From GCA-2728135 sp002728135 (GTDB taxonomy: Bacteria > Pseudomonadota > Alphaproteobacteria > UBA828): 64,000 nt of DNA. Both the position numbers and the translations under genes were made by a program. This document shows positions 35,270-44,229 of the stretch, piece after piece. Positions within the stretch are counted from its first letter, which is position 1; each line of letters starts with the position of its first letter. The DNA lies in NCBI GenBank assembly GCA_963997635.1, contig CAXEND010000005.1:1-64000 (forward strand). The letters are read 5' to 3'. The notes below the pieces were generated by a model. The model saw only the letters and a program-made list of their open reading frames with translations. It did no database searches and was not told where the DNA came from.

Positions 35270-36217
35270 TCAAGTATATTTTTTGAAGGCTAAAGTTGCA
35301 GCCGCAAGGTCTTCAAGAGAAGCTCCGACTGACTTAAAGCAAGTAATATCCGTTTCGTTTTTACGACCTGATATTTTTCCTGAAATAACCTCGCTAAGTT
35401 CGCCTATAATATTATTTTTTGAAATTACACCAGTTTGTAAAGCCTGTATAATATCACCTGCTTCGGCTAATGCACCCGACATTGTATCAACATATAAGCA
35501 GGACCTTGCTATAGCTTCTGCATCTGTTTCCCGCATTTCTGGCTTGAAGGCTCCTACTAAGTCTAGATGAGTGCCAGGATTTAACCATCGACCTCTTACT
35601 AGTGGATCTTCTGATAAAGTTGCACATGATATAATTTGGGCCCATTTGCAGGCATCCTTAAGGTCTTCAGTTACTGAAACTTGAATTCCAGTTTCCGATA
35701 AAATTTCTGAAACAAATTGAGATGCATTTGCACTATTTCTTGACCATACTATGATAGACTCAATAGGTCGCACTGCTAAATGTGCACGCACTAAATGTCT
35801 AGCTAGGGCACCAGAACCTACCATTAGTAATTTTCTAGCATTTTGGCATGCAAAATATCTCGCAGCTAAAGCAGAAGTTGCTGCAGTACGCCGGAGCGTA
35901 AGTTCAGTACCATTAATCAATGCTAGTGGAATTCCAGAATTAGCATCCATAAGAATATATTGTCCGACCACTGATGGTAAAGGTGGCTCATCAAAAGCAT
36001 TAGAAGGAAAAATTGTAACTATTTTAACTCCCATATATTTTCCTTGCCTCCATGCAGGCATTAACAACAATGTACCATTCTCTCTATCAGGTATATGGAT
36101 TGTATGGTGATGTCGTGATGGTTGATCGGGTGGATATAGAAATGCTTTAGCAAGATTATCTGCAAGTTCAACGTAATCTAGGGACTTTTCTAAGTCAGTT
36201 GCATTGATAGTTATCAA
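35270..36217 (-). CDS. Ornithine cyclodeaminase/mu-crystallin family NAD(P)-dependent enzyme
   Basis: A 315-residue OCD-family protein: 'HHTIHIPDRENGTLLLMP', 'MGVKIVTIFPSN', 'ILMDANSGIPLALINGTELT', 'RRTAATSALAARYFA', and the Rossmann 'LMVGSGALARHLVRAH' (about 130-145). The family includes ornithine cyclodeaminase, ketimine reductases and hydroxyproline dehydratases; the actual reaction here is not set by sequence. The start is TTG with 'GGAGG' nine bases upstream. The next gene is the HutG-like amidohydrolase, 12 bp downstream. Confidence 0.83.
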   Translation of the reverse strand: MITINATDLEKSLDYVELADNLAKAFLYPPDQPSRHHHTIHIPDRENGTLLLMPAWRQGKYMGVKIVTIFPSNAFDEPPLPSVVGQYILMDANSGIPLALINGTELTLRRTAATSALAARYFACQNARKLLMVGSGALARHLVRAHLAVRPIESIIVWSRNSANASQFVSEILSETGIQVSVTEDLKDACKWAQIISCATLSEDPLVRGRWLNPGTHLDLVGAFKPEMRETDAEAIARSCLYVDTMSGALAEAGDIIQALQTGVISKNNIIGELSEVISGKISGRKNETDITCFKSVGASLEDLAAATLAFKKYT

Positions 36218-36302
36218 TACTCTTTTCCTCCAAGCAACACCTAAGACAGTGACTTCAACCAGAGACGAGGAAACAACGTATTACTTACAAGTTTAAACGA
36301 TT

Positions 36303-38036
36303 TTACTCTTTAACAATGTTCAAACCATAAATTTCTTCAGCTGCTCCCTTACTTATATACCCTTCCGCAAGGTCTTCTTTTACCTGTTCGCGTGGTCGCT
36401 TCTTTGGATCACCCCAACCTCCACCACCTGGTGTTTGAAAGCGTATTGAGTCGCCGGGTCTTATAGTAACATTAGACCATTTTGATGGGCTCACTTTATT
36501 AAATGCGGTATCTATTCCTTGCCAATCATCAGAGTTAGCCGGGCTGAACCAAGTTCCTGCTGTTCCTCCCGGTTGGCCACCGTATAGACCCCATGGACGA
36601 TTTGCATGGCGATCTGACATCTGACTACCCGTTATTTCCGTAGAAGTACTTTTAATCACTCGCGTGGTTGATAAACCACCTCTATGAAGACCTGCACCAC
36701 CTGAGTCCTGAACTAGTTCAAATTTTTCACATTGCAATGGGAAACGAGTTTCGAAAACTTCTACTGGTATAACTCGGCAATTCCCATTAATAGAATCCGT
36801 AGCATCATTTCCATCTGCAAAAGACCGACCGCCCCAACCAGATAGCTCAATTGCATAACAAACAAAAGCTTCATCTGCAGCAGAGTCATAACCTCCAAAT
36901 ACAAAATTAGTATGTGTGGCTCCTTCAGCTGCCATTGTTTTTTCTGGAAGAGGAGTAGAGAGTGCCCCTATTACTGTTCCAGCAATTTTACAATGGGTCT
37001 CTGTATTCCCCCCAACTTCTGGTGCAGGAAAGTCTACATTGAGTATAGTGCCAGGAGGTGCAATAACTTTTATGGGCCTAAAACATCCTGAATTTTTTGG
37101 GATTGTATCATCAGTGCAGTGAAGAATTCCATTATATGACGCAGAGTAAGCTACACCTAAAGTTGCATTAATTGGTCCTTTAGCCTGCTCTGTTGAGCCT
37201 GTATAATCAACTACGACTTCATCCCCTTGAACATATACATTTGTATGAATCGTAAAAGGTTTTTTCTCAATTCCATCATCCTCAATAACATCTTCAAAGG
37301 TATATTTACCATCAGGGATAGATTTAATCTCTGCACGCATTCGGGATTCAGAGTAGTCTAATAAGTCTGAAACATTCTTTTGAAATGCTTCCTTGCCATA
37401 TTTTTTAACCATATTTTGTAATCGAGCTTCACCAACATCAACTCCAGCAATCAGAGCACGAAGGTCACCATAGTTGTAACGAGGTGTTCTTACGTTTGCG
37501 AGCAATAGCTTCCAAACTTCTTCTACATCTTCACCCCGACTTTTTATTTTTACTGGCGGAACCCTTATCCCTTCATGGAAAATTTCAGTTGCTTCACCTG
37601 CAAAAGCCCCTGGAACCATACCACCTATTTCTGCTAAATGCCCTATAGTCATTGCAAAGCCCATTAGCTCATCATCAACAAAAACTGGTTTTATAAGGGT
37701 ATGTTCAGGGCAATGTAGACCACCGCGATAGGGATCATTATGGACTAAAACATCTCCAGGTTCTATCTCGTCTATGGGGATTTCTTTCACGCAGCTTCTA
37801 AGTAAAAGAGGAACTCCACCGATCATTGAAGGGCAATATTCTGCTTGTGCAATCAACTCTCCATCTGCACCTGCTAAAACGCAAGTGAAGTCGAGTGCTT
37901 CATTAAAAATAGTTGAATAAGATGTTTTCATTAGCACTATGCCCATTTCTCGGCATATTGCGGTCATGGTGGAGTCAATAATACTCATAGTGACCATGTC
38001 TACATCGCTTTTATGAGATTCTGGTGAAGTGCCCAT
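36303..38036 (-). CDS. HyuB-type hydantoinase B/5-oxoprolinase beta subunit
   Basis: A 577-residue HyuB protein of usual core length: 'SDVDMVTMSIIDSTMTAICRE' at the start, 'VHNDPYRGGLHCPEHTLI', 'IGHLAEIGGMVPGAFAG', and the end 'GGGGWGDPKKRPREQV'. It is closer to the HyuB half of the fused protein at 1441-5232 (same 'HNDPYRG.CHxPEH' style) than to the extended one at 25973-28018. It is 6 bp downstream of its hyuA partner and precedes the OCD gene by 85 bp. Confidence 0.87.
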   Translation of the reverse strand: MGTSPESHKSDVDMVTMSIIDSTMTAICREMGIVLMKTSYSTIFNEALDFTCVLAGADGELIAQAEYCPSMIGGVPLLLRSCVKEIPIDEIEPGDVLVHNDPYRGGLHCPEHTLIKPVFVDDELMGFAMTIGHLAEIGGMVPGAFAGEATEIFHEGIRVPPVKIKSRGEDVEEVWKLLLANVRTPRYNYGDLRALIAGVDVGEARLQNMVKKYGKEAFQKNVSDLLDYSESRMRAEIKSIPDGKYTFEDVIEDDGIEKKPFTIHTNVYVQGDEVVVDYTGSTEQAKGPINATLGVAYSASYNGILHCTDDTIPKNSGCFRPIKVIAPPGTILNVDFPAPEVGGNTETHCKIAGTVIGALSTPLPEKTMAAEGATHTNFVFGGYDSAADEAFVCYAIELSGWGGRSFADGNDATDSINGNCRVIPVEVFETRFPLQCEKFELVQDSGGAGLHRGGLSTTRVIKSTSTEITGSQMSDRHANRPWGLYGGQPGGTAGTWFSPANSDDWQGIDTAFNKVSPSKWSNVTIRPGDSIRFQTPGGGGWGDPKKRPREQVKEDLAEGYISKGAAEEIYGLNIVKE

Positions 38037-38042
38037 ATTAAT

Positions 38043-40085
38043 TTACTCCTCAGCTACTTTGCCAATTAAAAGGTTGCCATATTGGTCTACTTTTAGATTA
38101 GAATTAGGTCTTATAACTGTTACAGATGCTGCTTCTTCGATAATGGCTGGACCGATGATCCTGTGACCTGACATAAGGTCTTTGCGAGAAAATACTGGTG
38201 TTTCATGGGTTCCATCTTCAAATATAACGCTGCGCCTATTTTTTTCTTTTGGAAAACTTCCCTCACCATTAGTAATTTTTGCGAGTTCTGGTTTTTCCGT
38301 AACCGAAACAACAGTGGCTTTGATAGTAATTACATCAATTGATTCACCGGGTATATTGAAGCCAAAACGTGCCTTGTGTTGTGCATGGAATGATTGACAC
38401 ATCTCTTGTGTAGTTGATTCATCAAAAACATCGAAGTTTATTGGAACCTCAAGTTCATAATTTTGGCCTAGATATCGAGCTTCTACAGAACGATAGATCT
38501 CAATGTTTTTGTTGTAGCCTTGAGCTTCGAGCTCAGTTTTTCCACTTTCAATTAGTTCAACTAAAGTTTCAGTCGCTCTGTTTGAGTCAAAAGCCTTAGA
38601 GGTCATTTGAACTGTTCGTTGAACATCTACTCTAGCATCAGTCATTATAAATCCAAAGGCAGAGAATTGACCTGGATAGTTTGGGATAATTCCTGATGGG
38701 ATACCAGCATCAGTCATAAGGTCATTTGCGTGTAAGGGACCTGCTCCTCCAAAGGCTAGTAAAGTAAAGTCACGTGGGTCAAGACCTCTCTCAACTAGGA
38801 CAGAGCGTAAGGCTCCAACCATATTGTTATTTGCAATTTGTACAATAGCTAATGCTGTATCTTCAACTCCTCTTCCCAATTGATCAGCAACTGACTTAAC
38901 GGCAGAAAACGCAGCCTCTTTATCAAGACTCATATCACCACCGAGAAAGTTTTCTGGGCTTATTCTTCCAAGAACAACATTTGCATCAGTTACTGCAGGT
39001 CTTACCCCGCCATTACCGTAGCATGCAGGGCCAGGCTCTGCACCAGCACTTTCTGGACCAACCCTCAGCATTCCGCCTTTATCTATCCATGCTATAGAGC
39101 CTCCTCCAGCACCAATAGTTCGGATATCAATCATTGGGATTTGTATTGGAATTCCAAATTCAATATCAAAGTCGGTTGTGAAGCTTTCATGTCCTTCTAC
39201 AACTGTTGAACAATCTGTTGAGGTACCACCCATATCAAATGTTACGAGGTGATCTACACCACAGAGAGCTGCAATTTGTTTTCCAGCAATTACTCCCCCA
39301 GTTGGTCCAGAAACAGTCATCTGTATGGGTGTATTGCCAGCAGAATCAATAGTCATTTCGCCACCATTAGATTTAATAATAGCTACGTGATCAGTTATTC
39401 CATTTTCTCTAAATCGCTCCCTAATAGTTTCCATTTGCTTACTTACAATGGGTTTTACGTATGCGTCAGCAATAGTAGTAGATGCCCTCTCATATTCTTT
39501 CCATTTTGGTAGAACATCATAGGAAATTGAAATTGGTATGTTAGGTAACTCAGATTCAAGAATCTGTTTTGCTTGTCTTTCATGAACAGGTGAAACGTAT
39601 GAAAAAAGGAAATTTACTGCAACAGCTTCAATTTCATTACTATTCTTGATTTCTTGGGCAATTTCTCTCAAGGCAATTTCGTCCAAGGGAGTTTCGATGC
39701 TGCCATCTGACAGAATCCTTTCCTGAACTTCAAAGCAATGTCTTCTCTTTGCCAAAGGTTTTGGTTTTACCCAAGTAATATCATAATGTCCTCTTCTATT
39801 ACCTCTTTGGATAAATGGAACATCTTTGAAACCTTTCGTTGTTATGTATCCAACTGAAGCACCTTTTCTCTCAAGTATAGCATTTGTTGCTATTGTTGTG
39901 CCCAGTCTAATATTTTCGACATCACTAGGTTGATTAAATTTGCCAAGACCATTTAAAATTCCATCATTTGGATCTTTGGGAGTGGATGGATTCTTCCACA
40001 CTTCAATGATTTTGCTGTCTTTATTATAGCTTACAAAGTCAGTAAAAGTTCCTCCAACGTCAATTCCCACAAGATATTTTACCAC
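38043..40085 (-). CDS. HyuA-type hydantoinase A/5-oxoprolinase alpha subunit
   Basis: A 680-residue ATPase subunit with 'VGIDVGGTFTDFVSY', 'RLGTTIATNAIL', 'VTFDMGGTSTDCSTV', 'TIGAGGGSIAWI' and 'FGGAGPLHANDL'. Together with the HyuB 6 bp downstream it forms one ATP-dependent cyclic-amide hydrolase or carboxylase. The start is GTG with 'AGGGAG' eight bases upstream. This gene heads the run hyuA-hyuB-OCD-HutG-MFS-EamA. Two inverted repeats (40166-40188 and 40262-40278) lie in the 265-bp spacer before it and are candidates for regulator binding. Confidence 0.87.
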   Translation of the reverse strand: MVKYLVGIDVGGTFTDFVSYNKDSKIIEVWKNPSTPKDPNDGILNGLGKFNQPSDVENIRLGTTIATNAILERKGASVGYITTKGFKDVPFIQRGNRRGHYDITWVKPKPLAKRRHCFEVQERILSDGSIETPLDEIALREIAQEIKNSNEIEAVAVNFLFSYVSPVHERQAKQILESELPNIPISISYDVLPKWKEYERASTTIADAYVKPIVSKQMETIRERFRENGITDHVAIIKSNGGEMTIDSAGNTPIQMTVSGPTGGVIAGKQIAALCGVDHLVTFDMGGTSTDCSTVVEGHESFTTDFDIEFGIPIQIPMIDIRTIGAGGGSIAWIDKGGMLRVGPESAGAEPGPACYGNGGVRPAVTDANVVLGRISPENFLGGDMSLDKEAAFSAVKSVADQLGRGVEDTALAIVQIANNNMVGALRSVLVERGLDPRDFTLLAFGGAGPLHANDLMTDAGIPSGIIPNYPGQFSAFGFIMTDARVDVQRTVQMTSKAFDSNRATETLVELIESGKTELEAQGYNKNIEIYRSVEARYLGQNYELEVPINFDVFDESTTQEMCQSFHAQHKARFGFNIPGESIDVITIKATVVSVTEKPELAKITNGEGSFPKEKNRRSVIFEDGTHETPVFSRKDLMSGHRIIGPAIIEEAASVTVIRPNSNLKVDQYGNLLIGKVAEE

Positions 40086-40165
40086 AAGAATTACTCCCTA
40101 TATTTCGTCACTAGCATTTACTTAGTTATTTTTAATCTATAAATTTTATAAAAAATTAATCTCTC

Positions 40166-40188
40166 CTTCAAGGGCAGTTTTCTTGAAG
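40166..40188. promoter_or_regulatory. Inverted repeat upstream of hyuA (possible operator)
   Basis: Arms 'CTTCAAG' (40166-40172) and 'CTTGAAG' (40182-40188), 7 bp each with a 9-base gap, located 80-100 bp before the GTG of the minus-strand hyuA. Size and place suit a dimeric regulator site, but it could be chance in AT-rich DNA. No match to a known operator is claimed. Confidence 0.3.
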
Positions 40189-40261
40189 TTTAAATTATAA
40201 ATCAAGACGATTGTTAATTAGCTCACACTTTGGAACTTTTATATAGCAAAGTTGTATTAGA

Positions 40262-40278
40262 TTTTATCGATGATAAAA
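40262..40278. promoter_or_regulatory. Second inverted repeat upstream of hyuA
   Basis: 'TTTTATC' (40262-40268) and 'GATAAAA' (40272-40278) around a 3-base centre 'GAT', forming a near-perfect 17-base palindrome about 180 bp before hyuA. It may be an operator or a small hairpin. No functional evidence beyond symmetry and place. Confidence 0.25.
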
Positions 40279-40350
40279 GAGAAATAAATTTAAACCATTA
40301 ATAAAATCTTCTTATTTTTGCAAGACTACTTTTGTAGTTCTTTTTAGTAT

Positions 40351-41754
40351 TTAGCGTATTAACAAAAAGAAAGCCCCATTACCTCTGCGTAAATTAAATA
40401 ACAAAGGCCCATCTTTAGATTTTTTGGTAAGCTCAATTAGTCTTTCTGCACTCTTAACCCTTATTTTATTCAGCGATAGAATTATATCTCCGGGTATTAA
40501 ACCTGCAGATGCAGCGGGGCTTCCTTTATCTATTTGGAGTACTGCTACGCCTTCAACCTCGCCATAGAATGGGTGGTTTTTAGGAACAGCACCAAAAGTG
40601 GCTCCTTTCAGCCTAGGGATTTGCCCATTACTTGAAATATTTACGGGATTTTCTCGAGTGCCCACCCTCATTATGATATTTAATTCTTTTCCGTCCCTTA
40701 TGACGTTAATATCTACTTTATCTCCAACACGGAGAACGCCCACTTTATTTCTAAGGTCTGATGAGCCGGTCACGGGCTCGCCATTCATTTCATAAATAAC
40801 ATCTCCTGTAATAACCCCTGCTTTTTCTGCAGGCGAACTCGGGACTACCTGACTTACAACTGCTCCTGCTTCTTTATTAACCCCTAAGGCTTCTGCTAAT
40901 TCTATTGTCAAATCCTGAATTTGCACTCCAATTCTTCCCCTTTGAATTTCACCATGTTCAATTAATTGATCCATTATTTGGCGAGCCATATTGATAGGAA
41001 TAGCAAATCCTATTCCAACATTGCCTCCTGAGGGGCCGATAATTGCAGTGTTTATTCCAACTAATTCTCCTTTAAGGTTAACAAGTGCACCTCCAGAATT
41101 ACCTGGGTTTATAGATGCATCAGTTTGTATAAAGTCTTCATAGCTCTCAATACCTAATCCACTACGTCCCAAAGCACTTACTATACCTGCAGTTACAGTT
41201 TGACCCAGACCAAATGGATTTCCGATCGCAATAACGTAATCACCTACAAGCAGTTTATCTGAATTAGCATAGGTGACTTCTTGAAGTTCATTTGGTTCTA
41301 CTTTTAAAACAGCTATATCTGTTTCGGGATCAGACCCAATGACTGTTGCAGGTAATTTTCTCTTATCGGTTAATGTAATAACTATTTCGTTTGCGTTTGC
41401 AACGACATGAGAATTTGTAACGATATAACCTTCCCTAGAGTCAACAATTACACCTGAACCCACACTTGCGGTTTCTTTTTGTTGCTGGGGGATACGATCT
41501 CCAAAAAAACGTCTAAAAAAGGGATCTCTTAAAAGAGGGTTTTGTTTGACTTCAACCATCCCTTTTGTCGCAATATTTACTACTGCAGGTGAAATTTTTT
41601 CTACAAGTGGTGCCAATGATGGGAGTTCTTGCGGGGGAATTGTTCCAGCATGAGCATGCGTATCACCGCCACTAAAATTTAGAGGCTTTTCCAGCACAGG
41701 TATGAAAAAAGTAAATAAAGATAAAGCTGAGCAGAAAATGAAAATTCGTAGCAT
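40351..41754 (-). CDS. Periplasmic serine protease of the DegP/HtrA (Do) family
   Basis: A 467-residue HtrA protease/chaperone. After a signal peptide (about 1-35), the protease domain carries H116 ('VTNSHVVANA'), D146 ('ETDIAVLKVE') and S220 ('NPGNSGGALVN'). Two PDZ domains follow (about 255-345 and 375-467, the second with 'PAASAGLIPGDIILSL'). It degrades or refolds damaged envelope proteins. It starts 303 bp from the divergent HDAC gene. A stem-loop lies just after its stop, but the T run is on the wrong strand for an intrinsic terminator. Confidence 0.93.
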   Translation of the reverse strand: MLRIFIFCSALSLFTFFIPVLEKPLNFSGGDTHAHAGTIPPQELPSLAPLVEKISPAVVNIATKGMVEVKQNPLLRDPFFRRFFGDRIPQQQKETASVGSGVIVDSREGYIVTNSHVVANANEIVITLTDKRKLPATVIGSDPETDIAVLKVEPNELQEVTYANSDKLLVGDYVIAIGNPFGLGQTVTAGIVSALGRSGLGIESYEDFIQTDASINPGNSGGALVNLKGELVGINTAIIGPSGGNVGIGFAIPINMARQIMDQLIEHGEIQRGRIGVQIQDLTIELAEALGVNKEAGAVVSQVVPSSPAEKAGVITGDVIYEMNGEPVTGSSDLRNKVGVLRVGDKVDINVIRDGKELNIIMRVGTRENPVNISSNGQIPRLKGATFGAVPKNHPFYGEVEGVAVLQIDKGSPAASAGLIPGDIILSLNKIRVKSAERLIELTKKSKDGPLLFNLRRGNGAFFLLIR

Positions 41755-42057
41755 AAATAATTCCCCAAATATTTTTTAATAACTTGTTTAAAAAATGCTG
41801 CTTACATTTCGTGTGCAGAGGCTAACATTTTGCATAAAATTTAAATAAAAGCATCATTATACTAACTCAATGAAGAAGAAGTTTTCTATTATCAACGAAC
41901 AGTATATTATTTGGTGCTAATTCCAATTGTGACAATACTAAATTCTCTAATAATTGATTTTTAGAATTTTTACGTTCAAGACTATAGCCTGATTGACCAT
42001 ATGTTTTATAATTATAACCTAGGTGGGATGAATCTATTAAAAGGTATATGTTGGTAG
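41755..42057. other. Intergenic region between htrA-like and HDAC-like genes
   Basis: A 303-bp AT-rich spacer between divergent genes. On the minus strand 'TATAAT' (41853-41858) could be a -10 box for the protease gene, but no good -35 is seen. On the plus strand 'TTGACC' (41993-41998) is followed by 'TATAAT' and 'TATAAC' at poor spacing. Beyond these weak signals I see no gene, RNA or repeat. Confidence 0.5.
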
Positions 42058-42990
42058 ATGGTAAAAACAGCTCTTTATACTGATAGTGTGTTTATGGATC
42101 ATAATACAGGGCCCGGTCATCCGGAATGCTCTGATCGTCTGAGATCAATAAATAAGATTCTAGAGCACGAGCGATTCACTAATTTATTAAAATATGATGC
42201 CCCTCTTGCAGATATTTCGATCATCAAAAATGTTCATAATTCTGATTTGGTAGATAACATATTAGAAAAAATACCAATTTCTGGTTATGAAAGTATAGAC
42301 CAAGATACAGTAATATCAAAAGGTTCTGGTGAGGCAGCTTTGCGTGCTGTGGGTGCTATATGTGCGGCAGTTGATAAAGTTATTGGCGGGCAAGTTAACA
42401 ATGCATTTTGTGCAGTTCGTCCCCCAGGCCATCATGCTGAGCCAAACCAATCCATGGGTTTTTGTTTGTTCAATAATGTTGCAATCGCAGCTAATTATGC
42501 TCGAGTAAAGTATTCCTTAACTAGAATAGCTATCATTGATTTTGATGTGCATCATGGGAATGGAACTCAAGTTGCATTTGAAAATGATGGTGATGTAATG
42601 TTTGCTTCTACACATCAATTCCCACATTATCCAGGCACTGGTGATATTTCAGAAAGGGGCGTAGGGAATATATGGAATGCCCCTTTAAAACCTCTGTCAG
42701 GATCTCAAGACTTTAGAGATGTTATGCAGCAACGCGTTTTACCTGCCTTAAGAGCTCATAATCCAGAGTTAATAATCATTTCAGCTGGTTTTGATGCACA
42801 TCAAGCAGATCCACTTGGAGCATTACAGCTCTTAGATAAAGATTATTTATGGGTAACAGAAGAAATTACAAAAATATCATCAGATATCTGCAATGGTCGT
42901 GTAGTATCAAGTTTAGAAGGCGGTTACAATCTAGACGCATTGGGACAATCAGTAGCTGCGCATCTGGATGGACTAATGAATGCTAAATAG
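42058..42990 (+). CDS. Histone deacetylase/acetylpolyamine amidohydrolase family protein
   Basis: A 310-residue zinc amidohydrolase of the arginase-deacetylase fold. Motifs: 'HPECSDRLRSIN', the His pair in 'VRPPGHHAEP', zinc ligands in 'IIDFDVHHGNGTQ' and 'ISAGFDAHQADPLG', and 'SLEGGYNLDAL'. In bacteria these act on acetylated polyamines or small amides, or on protein lysines. It opens a plus-strand cluster with xseB, ispA and tlyA, an order common in alphaproteobacteria. The next gene starts 37 bp downstream. Confidence 0.9.
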   Translation: MVKTALYTDSVFMDHNTGPGHPECSDRLRSINKILEHERFTNLLKYDAPLADISIIKNVHNSDLVDNILEKIPISGYESIDQDTVISKGSGEAALRAVGAICAAVDKVIGGQVNNAFCAVRPPGHHAEPNQSMGFCLFNNVAIAANYARVKYSLTRIAIIDFDVHHGNGTQVAFENDGDVMFASTHQFPHYPGTGDISERGVGNIWNAPLKPLSGSQDFRDVMQQRVLPALRAHNPELIIISAGFDAHQADPLGALQLLDKDYLWVTEEITKISSDICNGRVVSSLEGGYNLDALGQSVAAHLDGLMNAK

Positions 42991-43027
42991 TCGCCAAATT
43001 ATATCTGGCAGATGAGAGATTGAAAAA

Positions 43028-43282
43028 ATGGGTAAATCAGAAAATGATAAAGATTTTTCGAAATTAAGTTTCGAGGATGCACTTGGTGAATTAGAAAAAA
43101 TTGTTGAAGGACTTGAATCAGGTGATACAGACCTAGATTCTTCCATCGCTGCATATGAGCGAGGTATTGCATTAAAACAGCATTGCGAGCAGAAACTCAA
43201 GCAGGCAGAGATGCGTGTCCAGAAAATTGAGTCTAAAACTTCTGGAGTCGAGCATACTATTACTGATTTAGAGGATAATTAA
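43028..43282 (+). CDS. xseB: Exodeoxyribonuclease VII small subunit
   Basis: An 84-residue two-helix protein, full length for the family: 'LSFEDALGELEKIVEGLESGD' and 'LDSSIAAYERGIALKQHCEQKLKQAEMRVQKI'. It associates with XseA to degrade single-stranded DNA from both ends. It lies between the HDAC-like gene and ispA; xseA is not in this window. Confidence 0.93.
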   Translation: MGKSENDKDFSKLSFEDALGELEKIVEGLESGDTDLDSSIAAYERGIALKQHCEQKLKQAEMRVQKIESKTSGVEHTITDLEDN

Positions 43283-43335
43283 GTAGTATATGTTCCAGAT
43301 GACCAAGCTTAATTTATTTTGCAGGAGATAATACA

Positions 43336-44229
43336 TTGAGTTGCCTCAGTAAAGCTCTTGAGCGATGTGGTAATGAAACAGTTGCTGCATTAGAATCTTA
43401 TATCCCCAGAAGCGGAGCACATGACTCTCAGCTATATGAGGCTATGAAATATTCTTTAATGGCAGGTGGCAAGCGTTTGCGGCCATTTCTTGTCCTAACT
43501 TCTGCAGAATTATTTGATATACCGAAGTCTCAAGTTTTACCAGTCGCCGCTGCAATAGAAATGATACATACCTATTCATTAATTCATGATGATTTACCTG
43601 CTATGGATAATGATGATTTTAGAAGGGGTAAACCTACTTGTCATAAAATATTCGGTGAAGCTATCGCAATTTTAGCTGGAGATGCCCTTTTGACACTTGC
43701 ATTTCAGATAATCTCAAGCCCTGACATGAATATTAGAGACAAAGTCAGGGCTGAATTAATTCATGAAATGGCTCTTGCTGCTGGGGGGGCAGGAATGGTT
43801 GGGGGACAAACTATGGATATAGTCGCTGAAAACAACCATACGCCATTTAACCTTGATAATATAGTTGAAATGCAGAAGAGAAAAACTGGTGCTTTGATTA
43901 AATTTTCATGCTTAGCAGGCCCTATTTTAGCATCTGATAGAGGCACAAAGAGAAGGGCTCTAGAGAATTATGCTGAAAAAATAGGTCTAGCATTCCAAAT
44001 TGCAGACGATTTGTTAGATTATGAAGGTGATGAGAAAACACTAGGAAAAGCTACCAGAAAGGACGCTGCCGCAGGAAAGGCAACCTTTGTGAGTCTTTTA
44101 GGTGCAGAAGAAGCACGTCAGAACGCTGAGATGATGGTTTCACATGCAGTGTCTAGTCTTGACATATTTGGCGGGAAATCAAATCTACTGAGAGATGTGG
44201 CTCAATATATTATCGAACGTGAAAATTAA
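43336..44229 (+). CDS. ispA: Polyprenyl (farnesyl/geranylgeranyl) diphosphate synthase
   Basis: A 297-residue short-chain trans-prenyltransferase. The first Asp-rich motif is 'LIHDDLPAMDNDD' and the second 'QIADDLLDYEGD'; 'GGKRLRPFL' binds diphosphate. It condenses IPP with DMAPP/GPP for quinones and undecaprenyl carriers. The start is TTG with 'CAGGAG' eight bases upstream; no ATG fits. The last 11 bp overlap the proposed start of tlyA. In most relatives dxs stands between ispA and tlyA; here it does not. Confidence 0.9.
   Translation: MSCLSKALERCGNETVAALESYIPRSGAHDSQLYEAMKYSLMAGGKRLRPFLVLTSAELFDIPKSQVLPVAAAIEMIHTYSLIHDDLPAMDNDDFRRGKPTCHKIFGEAIAILAGDALLTLAFQIISSPDMNIRDKVRAELIHEMALAAGGAGMVGGQTMDIVAENNHTPFNLDNIVEMQKRKTGALIKFSCLAGPILASDRGTKRRALENYAEKIGLAFQIADDLLDYEGDEKTLGKATRKDAAAGKATFVSLLGAEEARQNAEMMVSHAVSSLDIFGGKSNLLRDVAQYIIEREN

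Noticed and set aside
40322..40342. Stem-loop just after the htrA-like stop
   Set aside because: The arms pair well with one bulge, but the T run follows on the plus strand, where no gene ends, so it is not an intrinsic terminator for the minus-strand gene.
41993..42018. TTGACC plus TATAAT/TATAAC as a promoter for the HDAC cluster
   Set aside because: The spacers are 8 or 14 bp, outside the usual 16-18.
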